This document shows positions 1-7,623 of a stretch of DNA of 64,000 bases, one piece after another. The notes under the pieces were generated by a model, which was not told the DNA's origin, did no database searches, and saw nothing but the letters and a program-made list of their open reading frames with translations. Each line of letters begins with the position of its first letter. Positions within the stretch are counted from its first letter, which is position 1. The stretch lies in contig NZ_FOMT01000009.1 of NCBI RefSeq assembly GCF_900112695.1, positions 1-64,000 on the forward strand, given 5' to 3'. Origin of the DNA: Paenibacillus catalpae. Lineage in GTDB: Bacteria; Bacillota; Bacilli; Paenibacillales; Paenibacillaceae. The position numbers and the translations under genes were made by a program.

Positions 1-128
1 GAAGCCCCCCTCAAGATGAGATTTCCCAATTAGTAAGACCCCTTGAAGACGACGAGGTTGATAGGTTCGGGGTGGAAGCACAGCAATGTGTGGAGCTGAC
101 GAATACTAATCGGTCGAGGGCTTATCCT
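1..128 (+). rRNA. rrl: 23S ribosomal RNA, 3' end (partial)
   Basis: The first bases carry the terminal domain of bacterial 23S rRNA, ending in the conserved run that includes GACGAATACTAATCGGTCGA and finishes near position 128. Only the 3' end lies in the window, so the rrn operon enters from the left. A spacer of about 100 nt without a tRNA separates it from the 5S gene. The exact mature 3' end is inferred from the family. Confidence 0.97.
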
Positions 129-226
129 AATAAATACGAAGTAGTTGTACTTCGAAAGCATAGGCTTTGAACTTAAGGAATTCAAACTTTCGCATCCAGT
201 TTTCAAGGCGCAAATAACGCCTTACG

Positions 227-343
227 TTTGGTGGCGATGGCGGAGGGGAACCACGCGTTCCCATACCGAACACGACCGTTAAGCCCTCCAGCGCCAATGG
301 TACTTGGACCGCAGGGTCCTGGGAGAGTAGGACGTCGCCAAGC
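227..343 (+). rRNA. rrf: 5S ribosomal RNA
   Basis: A 117-nt sequence begins TTTGGTGGCGATGGCGGAGG and ends GGACGTCGCCAAGC, so the 5' and 3' ends pair as helix I of 5S rRNA. The conserved internal CCCATACCGAACACG is present. It is the last gene of the rrn operon, directly followed by a Rho-independent terminator. Confidence 0.97.
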
Positions 344-350
344 AATGAAG

Positions 351-382
351 AGCCTGTCGCATTTAGCGGCAGGCTTTTTGTT
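351..382 (+). terminator. rrn operon terminator
   Basis: A 10-bp stem AGCCTGTCGC / GCGGCAGGCT (one G-U pair) closes a 5-nt loop and is followed by a T-rich tract. It lies 8 nt after the 5S gene. Confidence 0.93.
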
Positions 383-859
383 TCCACTACTCCTCACTTA
401 TCAACGGTTCATCCACACCCTGAACAGCTGATCCACACTAGGATTAAGCTGCTTTTTTGTTTTGATATCCACATGTGAATAGTCGCTCAATTGCAATTTA
501 TCTGTCGCTTTGTAGATAAAGTTGTGTATAAATGGTGAAATCCCTGTATTCATGCGCTTTAGCGGTAGGGATAACTGAATAACCTGGTGGATAGAGCTCG
601 TGCGAACAAACCTTTTGTCCGCAGCCTGTTTACAATACGCAGCATATGGTTGAATAACTATATAGAGCACGTGCATCGTTTGATCTTTTATACACGGGCT
701 TATTCACAAGTGTGTGTATTCCGTGGAGGAATAGCTTGGAATACACCGGCTGCTGCTTGTTATTGAGACGGACTGTGTATAAATCAGCTCCATCCGCACC
801 ATGATAGATAATGGCGATAGTATGAGTGTCAAATTATCAGAAAATTGAAATTCCATGTA
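383..859. other. Gene-free AT-rich spacer with DnaA-box-like 9-mers
   Basis: I support no gene here. Two minus-strand open frames (401-676, 704-901) lack a ribosome binding site, and the second runs across the ctsR promoter. The stretch holds three exact matches to TTATNCACA (523-531 minus, 700-708 plus, 774-782 minus). It also holds one-mismatch relatives of TTATCCACA at 409-417, 429-437 and 465-473, plus TTATACACG at 688-696. A DnaA-binding role is inference. Confidence 0.4.
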
Positions 860-887
860 TTGACCTTTCCTGATTTTTGCGTATAAT
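860..887 (+). promoter_or_regulatory. Sigma-A promoter of the ctsR operon
   Basis: TTGACC (860-865) and a perfect TATAAT (882-887) are separated by 16 bp. The CtsR heptad repeat begins 8 nt downstream, so repressor binding would cover the start site. Confidence 0.85.
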
Positions 888-895
888 AAAGTTAA

Positions 896-912
896 AGTCA
901 AAGAAAGTCAAA
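896..912 (+). promoter_or_regulatory. CtsR operator (tandem heptad)
   Basis: AGTCAAA (896-902), the spacer GAA, and AGTCAAA (906-912) match the known CtsR direct heptad repeat with its 3-nt spacer. The site overlaps the expected transcription start, which fits autorepression of the operon released by heat stress. Confidence 0.9.
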
Positions 913-976
913 GTCAGTTGGGGCAGCATTTCCTTAAATGCATCCACAGCTCATGTCGCCAGGAGGTTGGTAAATT

Positions 977-1438
977 TTGCGTAACATTTCCGATCTCATC
1001 GAGCAGTACTTGAAGCACATGTTGCAGGAAAGCCCGGAAGGCGCCGTTGAAATTCAACGCAATGAACTGGCAGACAAGTTTTCCTGCGTTCCGTCGCAGA
1101 TCAATTATGTAATCAGTACCCGGTTCACTTTAGAGAAGGGCTACATGGTTGAAAGCAAGCGCGGCGGCGGCGGTTATATCCGTATTCAACGGGTAGACCT
1201 GCCGGCGCTTAAGACGATCCAATTCCATATCCATCAAACGATTGGTGATTGTGTCGAGCAAAGCGTGGCGGAGGGGCTGATTTATCAGCTGGAAGAGGCA
1301 AGACTAATTACGAAACGGGAAGCGAATCTGCTTCGGGCCGCGGTTGACCGCGATACGATTGCTGTAAAGCTGCCGCTTCGTGATGAGATCAGAGCCAGGT
1401 TACTACGCTCCATGCTGATATCTTTATTAGCCAAATAA
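977..1438 (+). CDS. ctsR: Transcriptional regulator CtsR
   Basis: 153-residue repressor of class III heat-shock genes, usual for the family. The N-terminal winged-helix part (about residues 1-70) contains the beta-wing motif SKRGGGGYIRI, whose Gly-rich tip inserts into the minor groove of the heptad operator and acts as the thermosensor in known CtsR proteins. The C-terminal part dimerises and is the target of McsB-driven degradation. The TTG start is chosen because AGGAGG lies 10 nt upstream. First gene of the ctsR-mcsA-mcsB-clpC operon, preceded by its own operator. Confidence 0.97.
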   Translation: MRNISDLIEQYLKHMLQESPEGAVEIQRNELADKFSCVPSQINYVISTRFTLEKGYMVESKRGGGGYIRIQRVDLPALKTIQFHIHQTIGDCVEQSVAEGLIYQLEEARLITKREANLLRAAVDRDTIAVKLPLRDEIRARLLRSMLISLLAK

Positions 1439-1476
1439 GCGCCTGAGAAGGTTACACCGGAAGGAGGGGATTCGGC

Positions 1477-2001
1477 TTGATTTGCCAAGAATGCGGCAAG
1501 AAGCCGGCAACGCTTCATTTTACGAAAATCGTGAACGGTGAAAAAACCGAATTTCACATCTGTGAATCCTGTGCGAGGGAACGGGGAGAAGGCATCCCCG
1601 GCGCTCCAAACGGTTTCTCTATTCACAGTCTGCTGTCGGGCCTTCTCGATTTCGATCCGAGCAGCACCACTGGCGCTAACAGCGCCAAGCAACAAGAAAT
1701 GATCCGTTGCGAGCATTGCGGATTGACGTATACGCAATTCAGCAAGATCGGCAGATTCGGCTGCAGCAACTGCTACCGCCAATTTTCCGATAGGTTAGAT
1801 CCATTGCTGAAACGGGTACATGGCAATTCGGTACATGTCGGTAAAATACCGAAGCGTTCCGGCGGCCAAATTCAGTACAAGCGAGAGATTGAACAGCTGC
1901 GGCGAGATTTGCAAAGCCGTATCGAACAAGAAGAATTTGAAAGCGCGGCTCATATTCGTGATCGAATCCGTGAGCTGGAGCGTAAAATAGTAGATCTGTA
2001 A
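1477..2001 (+). CDS. mcsA: McsA, activator of the protein-arginine kinase
   Basis: 174-residue zinc protein that activates McsB and links heat and redox stress to CtsR and ClpC. Two Cys clusters are visible: CQEC/CESC in the first 35 residues and CEHC/CSNC around residues 73-95. A UVR-type helical motif at the C-terminus (ending EFESAAHIRDRIRELERKI) is the ClpC/McsB interaction module of the family. TTG start with GGAAGGAGGGG upstream. A 22-nt gap to mcsB suggests coupled translation. Confidence 0.96.
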   Translation: MICQECGKKPATLHFTKIVNGEKTEFHICESCARERGEGIPGAPNGFSIHSLLSGLLDFDPSSTTGANSAKQQEMIRCEHCGLTYTQFSKIGRFGCSNCYRQFSDRLDPLLKRVHGNSVHVGKIPKRSGGQIQYKREIEQLRRDLQSRIEQEEFESAAHIRDRIRELERKIVDL

Positions 2002-2023
2002 GGCGCACGAAGGAGGGTTACTC

Positions 2024-3103
2024 TTGGCGAGTCGTCGTTTCTCTGAGCAAGCGTTAAGCGATTGGATGAAGGGAGTTGGACCTGACTCCGAAATCGTCAT
2101 AAGCAGCCGAGTACGCATTGCGCGAAACTTGAGGCACTTTCCATTCCCGATGCTTGCTACCAATCAGCAGTCGCTTGAAGTGATGAATCAGCTTACTGCA
2201 ATAGCGCAATCCGGCAAGCTGGATCCAGTCGGTCGTTTCGAAACCATTATTTTGTCGGAGCTAAGCGAGCTGGAGAGAAGGGTATTAGTGGAGAAGCATT
2301 TGATCAGCCCGAACCTGGCAAATGAGTCACGAGGAGGGGCGGTCATCCTAAGCGAAAATGAATCGGTCAGCATCATGATTAACGAAGAAGATCATCTTCG
2401 TATTCAATGTCTGTATCCGGGCTTTCAGGTCAAAGAGGCCTGGACATTGGCCAATCAGATCGATGATATTTTTGAAGAGGAAGCTAATTACGCATTTGAT
2501 GAGAAGAGAGGGTATTTGACCACCTGCCCGACGAACGTCGGGACTGGTATTCGCGCTTCGGTGATGATGCATCTGCCGGCGCTTGTGCTCACTCAGCAGA
2601 TTAACCGCATACTGTCGGCTGTCACGCAGGTTGGGCTCGCTGTCCGGGGGATGTATGGGGAAGGCAGCGAGGCGCTAGGTAATCTGTTCCAAATCTCGAA
2701 TCAGATTACGCTTGGTCAAACCGAGAGCGAGATCATTGATAATTTGCATGGTGTAGCCCATCAGATTATCGAGCATGAGAAGGCAGCCCGCCAAAGGTTG
2801 ATGTCCGAGTCCCGGCTGAGAATTGAAGACCGGGTAAGACGATCCTACGGCATTCTGTCTTATGCGGCGGTCATGGATTCCAAAGAATCTGCACAGCGGC
2901 TGTCTGATGTAAGGCTTGGCGTTGATCTGGGATTACTTGAGCACGTCACAAGCCAATCTTTAAATGAATTAATTGTAATGACACAGCCCGGGTTCCTGCA
3001 GCAGACGTTCAACGAGAAGATGAGCGCTGATCAGCGGGATTACCGCAGGGCCGAATTAATCCGCAATCAATTGCGGGGTCAAACCGAGCATGGGGGTGCA
3101 TGA
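2024..3103 (+). CDS. mcsB: Protein-arginine kinase McsB
   Basis: 359-residue kinase that phosphorylates arginine on client proteins, including CtsR, to mark them for ClpCP. It belongs to the phosphagen kinase fold. Visible motifs are SSRVRIARN (27-35), the NEEDH acidic loop near residues 120-124, a conserved Cys168 in TTCPTNVGTG, and GEGSEALGN (212-220). TTG start preceded by GAAGGAGGG. The stop codon lies 3 nt before clpC. Confidence 0.96.
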   Translation: MASRRFSEQALSDWMKGVGPDSEIVISSRVRIARNLRHFPFPMLATNQQSLEVMNQLTAIAQSGKLDPVGRFETIILSELSELERRVLVEKHLISPNLANESRGGAVILSENESVSIMINEEDHLRIQCLYPGFQVKEAWTLANQIDDIFEEEANYAFDEKRGYLTTCPTNVGTGIRASVMMHLPALVLTQQINRILSAVTQVGLAVRGMYGEGSEALGNLFQISNQITLGQTESEIIDNLHGVAHQIIEHEKAARQRLMSESRLRIEDRVRRSYGILSYAAVMDSKESAQRLSDVRLGVDLGLLEHVTSQSLNELIVMTQPGFLQQTFNEKMSADQRDYRRAELIRNQLRGQTEHGGA

Positions 3104-3106
3104 AAC

Positions 3107-5560
3107 ATGATGTTTGGACGATTTACGGAGCGAGCGCAAAAGGTACTTGCCTTGGCGCAGGAGGAAGCGGTTCGTCTTGGTCACAATAATATTGGTACAG
3201 AGCATATTTTGCTCGGCTTGATTCGCGAAGGGGAAGGCATTGCAGCGAAGGCTTTAATTGGGCTTGGTCTTGGACTTGAGAAAATTCAAGATGAAGTCGA
3301 AGCGTTGATCGGACGTGGTCAAGAGCAGCCTACGAATATTGCCTACACACCACGAGCGAAGAAAGTTATCGAGTTATCGATGGATGAAGCAAGAAAGCTT
3401 GGCCATACGTACGTAGGGACAGAACATATTCTGCTTGGTCTGATTCGTGAAGGGGAAGGCGTAGCAGCCCGGGTTCTTAACAACCTAGGCATCAGCCTGA
3501 ACAAAGCGCGTCAGCAAGTGTTACAGCTGCTTGGCAGCAGCGAAGCGGTATCCAGCAACCATGGCTCTCCTTCCAATGTGAGCACGCCTACGCTGGACGG
3601 ATTGGCTCGTGACCTGACAGCTTACGCTCGTGAGGGTAATCTGGATCCGGTTATCGGCCGAAGCAAGGAAATCGAGCGAGTCATTCAAGTGCTCAGCCGC
3701 CGTACAAAGAACAATCCGGTTCTGATCGGTGAGCCTGGCGTTGGTAAAACAGCAATCGCCGAGGGTCTTGCTCAGAAGATTATTGCAAACGAAATTCCGG
3801 AAACACTTCGCGACAAACGCGTCATGACGCTGGATATGGGTTCGGTTGTAGCTGGTACCAAATACCGCGGCGAATTCGAAGACCGTTTGAAAAAAATTAT
3901 GGATGAGATCCGTCAAGCCGGCAACATTATCCTGTTCATTGATGAGCTTCATACGCTTATTGGTGCAGGCGGTGCTGAGGGCGCAATCGACGCTTCCAAT
4001 ATTCTGAAGCCAGCACTTGCACGCGGTGAGCTGCAGTGCATCGGCGCAACAACGCTTGATGAGTACCGCAAATACATCGAGAAGGATGCCGCGCTGGAAC
4101 GCCGCTTCCAGCCGATTACGGTTGATCAGCCGTCGCCGGAAGAAGCGATTCAAATTCTTCACGGACTGCGAGACCGTTATGAAGCGCATCACCGGGTGAA
4201 AATTACCGATGAAGCGATTGTTCAAGCGGTGAAGCTGTCTGACCGTTACATTACAGACCGCTTCCTTCCGGATAAAGCAATCGACTTGATCGACGAGGCG
4301 AGCTCGAAAGTAAGACTTAACTCGTACACGGTACCGCCTAACCTGAAACAACTGGAGAACCGTCTGGAGGATATCCGCAAGGAGAAAGACGCAGCGGTTC
4401 AAAGCCAGGAGTTCGAGAAAGCGGCAGCCCTTCGGGATACGGAGCAAAAAATCCGTGAAGAGCTCGACGTGACGAAGAACCAATGGAAAGAAAAACAAGG
4501 CCGCACGGATTCCGAAGTAACGCCTGAAGATATCGCACAAGTGGTTGCAAGCTGGACCGGCATTCCGGTTAGCAAGCTTGCGGAAGAAGAGACAGAGCGT
4601 CTGCTCAATATGGAATCGATTCTCCATGACCGTGTCATCGGTCAAGAGGATGCTGTTAAGGCAGTGTCCAGAGCGATCCGCAGAGCACGTGCAGGTCTGA
4701 AAGATCCGAAACGTCCGATCGGCTCGTTTATTTTCCTCGGTCCTACAGGGGTTGGTAAAACCGAGCTGGCCCGCGCACTCGCGGAAGCGATGTTTGGTGA
4801 CGAGAATGCGGTTATCCGTATCGATATGTCGGAATATATGGAGAAGCATTCGACCTCCCGTCTCGTCGGAGCGCCTCCAGGTTATGTCGGCTATGAAGAG
4901 GGCGGTCAGCTGACCGAGAAAGTCCGCCGCAAACCTTATTCCGTTGTCCTCCTCGACGAAATCGAGAAGGCGCATCCGGAAGTATTCAACATCCTGCTGC
5001 AAGTACTGGAAGACGGCCGTTTGACCGATTCCAAAGGCAGAGTGGTTGACTTCCGCAATACGCTGATCATTATGACGTCGAACGTTGGCGCGGATCAAAT
5101 TAAACGCAACTCTTCGCTTGGTTTTACAGCGGTACACGATTCGGGCCGCGAATTTAATCAAATGAGAGATAAAGTTATGGCAGAGCTGAAGAAAAGCTTC
5201 CGTCCGGAGTTCCTGAACCGGATCGACGAAACGATTGTGTTCCATTCGCTGGAGCAAGAGCATATCGCTCAAATCGTAACGCTGATGTCCGAAGAGCTTC
5301 GCAAACGGCTGCGTGAGCAAGAGGTTGACTTCGTCCTCACGGACGCGGCGAAGGCCTTCCTCGCGAAGGAAGGCTTCGATCCTCAGTACGGTGCTCGTCC
5401 GCTGCGCCGTGCCATTCAGAAGCATATCGAAGACCGGCTGTCTGAGGACCTCTTGCTTGGCAAGATCCGCAAAGGCGATTCCTTCACGATCGACGAGAAG
5501 GATGGCGAGTTGACGGTGAACAAGTCCGAAGCGGTATCGGAAGAGCCTGCTACGAAATAA
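3107..5560 (+). CDS. clpC: ATP-dependent Clp protease ATP-binding subunit ClpC
   Basis: 817-residue Hsp100 unfoldase. Two N-terminal Clp repeats (about residues 1-145) bind adaptors and phosphoarginine. NBD1 has GEPGVGKT at 208-215, a coiled-coil M domain with a UVR-like segment follows, and NBD2 has GPTGVGKT at 545-552. The first Met of MMFGRF, as in Bacillus, is used, 3 nt after mcsB. With ClpP (not in this window) it degrades CtsR and other arginine-phosphorylated clients. Last gene of the CtsR-controlled operon, followed by a strong terminator. Confidence 0.98.
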   Translation: MMFGRFTERAQKVLALAQEEAVRLGHNNIGTEHILLGLIREGEGIAAKALIGLGLGLEKIQDEVEALIGRGQEQPTNIAYTPRAKKVIELSMDEARKLGHTYVGTEHILLGLIREGEGVAARVLNNLGISLNKARQQVLQLLGSSEAVSSNHGSPSNVSTPTLDGLARDLTAYAREGNLDPVIGRSKEIERVIQVLSRRTKNNPVLIGEPGVGKTAIAEGLAQKIIANEIPETLRDKRVMTLDMGSVVAGTKYRGEFEDRLKKIMDEIRQAGNIILFIDELHTLIGAGGAEGAIDASNILKPALARGELQCIGATTLDEYRKYIEKDAALERRFQPITVDQPSPEEAIQILHGLRDRYEAHHRVKITDEAIVQAVKLSDRYITDRFLPDKAIDLIDEASSKVRLNSYTVPPNLKQLENRLEDIRKEKDAAVQSQEFEKAAALRDTEQKIREELDVTKNQWKEKQGRTDSEVTPEDIAQVVASWTGIPVSKLAEEETERLLNMESILHDRVIGQEDAVKAVSRAIRRARAGLKDPKRPIGSFIFLGPTGVGKTELARALAEAMFGDENAVIRIDMSEYMEKHSTSRLVGAPPGYVGYEEGGQLTEKVRRKPYSVVLLDEIEKAHPEVFNILLQVLEDGRLTDSKGRVVDFRNTLIIMTSNVGADQIKRNSSLGFTAVHDSGREFNQMRDKVMAELKKSFRPEFLNRIDETIVFHSLEQEHIAQIVTLMSEELRKRLREQEVDFVLTDAAKAFLAKEGFDPQYGARPLRRAIQKHIEDRLSEDLLLGKIRKGDSFTIDEKDGELTVNKSEAVSEEPATK

Positions 5561-5570
5561 TGCGTTAATC

Positions 5571-5611
5571 AACAAGGCTGCCTGGTGAGGTTACTGGGCA
5601 GCCTTGTTTTT
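5571..5611 (+). terminator. Terminator of the ctsR-clpC operon
   Basis: A perfect 12-bp stem AACAAGGCTGCC / GGCAGCCTTGTT with a 14-nt loop runs into a T tract, 10 nt after the clpC stop. It separates the Clp operon from the heme gene and radA. Confidence 0.95.
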
Positions 5612-5619
5612 CAATCCAT

Positions 5620-5649
5620 TTGACAATGAGAATCATTATCGTATATGCT
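5620..5649 (+). promoter_or_regulatory. Sigma-A promoter overlapped by a Fur box
   Basis: TTGACA (5620-5625) and TATGCT (5644-5649) are 18 bp apart. The spacer carries a 19-bp Fur-type inverted repeat, GACAATGAGAATCATTATC (5622-5640), close to the GATAATGATAATCATTATC consensus. Fur bound there would block polymerase, so expression should rise under iron limitation. Confidence 0.85.
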
Positions 5650-5706
5650 GGCTGTAAGGATAGAAAGCTGAAAAATGTGAAGTTTGGAATGATGGAGGGA
5701 CTTATT

Positions 5707-6063
5707 ATGATCGTTGTTACGAATACGATAAAAATAAAAAAAGGTCACGGCGAAGAGGTAGCCGAACGGTTCCAGAAAACAAAAGGCATTGAACAATCTG
5801 CAGGCTTTTTACGAATGGAGGTTATGCTGACGGAAGGACTGGCCGACTTTGATGAACTGAAAGTCTGCACGACCTGGGAGAACAAAGCTTCCTTTGAGGG
5901 CTGGGTCAGCAGTGACTCTTTCAGGCAAGCACACGCCCACAAAGGGAGTAAGCAGGCCGAAGGAGGAAAAGGGCAGGAAGGCGAAGGGGAGCAAATCATG
6001 CTCGGCTCGCACCTGACGACGCATCGCATTCTCGTGTCAAGAGATGCAGCGGCGATCTCGTAA
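5707..6063 (+). CDS. IsdG-type heme-degrading monooxygenase
   Basis: 118-residue ferredoxin-fold protein of the antibiotic-biosynthesis-monooxygenase superfamily, closely resembling staphylococcal IsdG/IsdI. The catalytic triad of that family (Asn, Trp, His) is present as Asn6, Trp66 and His76, with the shared context SFEGW...SFRQAHAHK. It probably opens heme to release iron in the cytosol. Start at 5707, with GGAGGG 7 nt upstream; a longer frame from 5620 would begin inside the promoter. The Lys/Gly/Glu-rich insert near residues 79-95 is like the flexible loop of IsdG. A single-gene unit with its own Fur box and terminator. Confidence 0.85.
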   Translation: MIVVTNTIKIKKGHGEEVAERFQKTKGIEQSAGFLRMEVMLTEGLADFDELKVCTTWENKASFEGWVSSDSFRQAHAHKGSKQAEGGKGQEGEGEQIMLGSHLTTHRILVSRDAAAIS

Positions 6064-6099
6064 TTTTAAGGAGCAGCATAAGTTTTGCGTTGAAAACAC

Positions 6100-6142
6100 A
6101 AGCTTTCTTTATTCCATTATTGGAGTAGGGAAAGCTTTTTTG
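6100..6142 (+). terminator. Terminator of the heme monooxygenase gene
   Basis: The AAGCTTTC / GAAAGCTT stem, with further weak pairing toward the loop, is followed by six T. It closes the iron-regulated unit before radA. Confidence 0.85.
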
Positions 6143-6248
6143 TTATCTGGAAACAGGGATCCGTACATTAGTTCGTAAGAAGGGGTTTATACCCTCCGGA
6201 TAAAATGGTAAACTTTTAAATGGTAACGCTTGTTAAAAGGAGCCTTGT

Positions 6249-7616
6249 ATGGCAAAAATAAAGCTGAAGTTTGTATGTACTGAATGCGGGACGGAATCGC
6301 CGAAATGGCTGGGGAAATGTCCGGGCTGCCAGTCTTGGAATACGATGGTAGAGGAAAAAGAGACCGTTATCAAGACACAAGGTGTCGGTCTTCGTGTGGC
6401 TCAGACGAAAGAAAAGCCGCAATCCATCATACACATAGAAAGTGGGCAGGAACCGCGGATTGAAACCAGGTTGCATGAGCTTAACCGTGTACTGGGCGGA
6501 GGCGTTGTACCGGGCTCGCTCATTCTGGTAGGGGGAGATCCCGGAATCGGAAAATCAACGCTGCTGTTGCAAACCTCGCATGCCCTGGCATCCAAAGGAT
6601 TAAAGGTGCTCTATATTTCCGGGGAGGAATCGGTCCGGCAGACCCGTCTGCGTGCTGACCGGCTTGGTGCTCTGACGGAATCGCTGTTTGTCCTATGCGA
6701 GACGAATATGGAACAAATTAATGATGCGATAGAAACGGTGCAGCCGGACTTTCTCGTCATTGACTCCATCCAAACGGTTTATGATCCCAGTGTCCAATCG
6801 GCACCGGGGAGCGTCGCACAGGTCAGGGAATGTACGGCGCATTTCATGCGCGTAGCAAAGATTAACGGGATTGCAACCGTGCTTGTCGGACATGTAACGA
6901 AAGAAGGCGCGATTGCAGGTCCTCGTTTGCTGGAGCATATGGTTGACTGCGTGCTTTATTTCGAAGGTGAGCGTCATCATACATACCGGCTGCTTCGTGC
7001 GGTTAAGAACCGGTTCGGGTCCACTAACGAGATCGGCATTTTTGAAATGGGTGAAGAAGGCTTGCGTGAGGTGCTCAATCCGTCAGAGCTGTTCTTGTCG
7101 GAACGCCCGCTTGGCGTATCCGGCTCTACGGTAGTAGCCAGCATGGAAGGAACAAGGCCAGTGCTCGTTGAGCTTCAGGCGCTTGTCGCTGCAACGAACT
7201 TCCCGTCGCCGCGGCGGATGTCTACAGGGATTGACCATCACCGGATGGCCTTAATTATTGCAGTATTAGAAAAGCGGATCGGCATGTTTCTACAAACGCA
7301 GGATGCCTATTTGAATGTAGCGGGCGGCGTGAAGCTGGATGAGCCGGCAGTCGACTTAGCTGCGGCTGTATCGCTGGCATCAAGCTTTCGTGATGCACCG
7401 ACTCGGCCTTACGACGTTATTTTCGGCGAGATCGGCTTAACAGGCGAAGTACGGGCGGTGTCCCGTGCCGAGCAGCGGGTGAAGGAAGCGGAGAAGCTTG
7501 GCTTCAAGCGCGTCATTATGCCGGAGAAGAGCTTGAAAGGCTGGAAGGCGCCAGAGGGCATTGAGATTATCGGCGTGAGTACGGTTGCAGAAGCGCTGTC
7601 CGCGGCACTTGGATAG
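6249..7616 (+). CDS. radA: DNA repair protein RadA
   Basis: 455-residue RecA-like branch-migration ATPase for recombination intermediates. An N-terminal zinc finger uses Cys10, Cys13, Cys24 and Cys27, the Walker A motif is GGDPGIGKST (95-104), and the RadA signature KNRFG lies at 253-257. The C-terminus is a Lon-protease-like domain. ATG with an AAAGGAG upstream. Followed by disA after 7 nt, the pairing conserved in Firmicutes; RadA is known to modulate DisA in Bacillus. A weak TTGTTA/TACATT pair at 6140-6169 could be its promoter. Confidence 0.97.
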   Translation: MAKIKLKFVCTECGTESPKWLGKCPGCQSWNTMVEEKETVIKTQGVGLRVAQTKEKPQSIIHIESGQEPRIETRLHELNRVLGGGVVPGSLILVGGDPGIGKSTLLLQTSHALASKGLKVLYISGEESVRQTRLRADRLGALTESLFVLCETNMEQINDAIETVQPDFLVIDSIQTVYDPSVQSAPGSVAQVRECTAHFMRVAKINGIATVLVGHVTKEGAIAGPRLLEHMVDCVLYFEGERHHTYRLLRAVKNRFGSTNEIGIFEMGEEGLREVLNPSELFLSERPLGVSGSTVVASMEGTRPVLVELQALVAATNFPSPRRMSTGIDHHRMALIIAVLEKRIGMFLQTQDAYLNVAGGVKLDEPAVDLAAAVSLASSFRDAPTRPYDVIFGEIGLTGEVRAVSRAEQRVKEAEKLGFKRVIMPEKSLKGWKAPEGIEIIGVSTVAEALSAALG

Positions 7617-7623
7617 GGGGCAA

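Noticed and set aside
129..226. tRNA gene between 23S and 5S or after 5S
   Set aside because: No cloverleaf or CCA-ended sequence is visible in the spacer or after the 5S gene.
401..901. Two consecutive minus-strand open frames of 91 and 65 codons upstream of ctsR
   Set aside because: No ribosome binding site, no recognisable family, and the second covers the ctsR promoter and operator.
3521..5575. 684-codon open frame antisense to clpC
   Set aside because: Lies wholly within a perfectly conserved gene; it follows from codon bias of the sense strand and shows no family resemblance.
5620..5706. Extended N-terminus for the heme monooxygenase
   Set aside because: Would start inside the -35/Fur box; GGAGGG before 5707 and the IsdG alignment support the shorter form.
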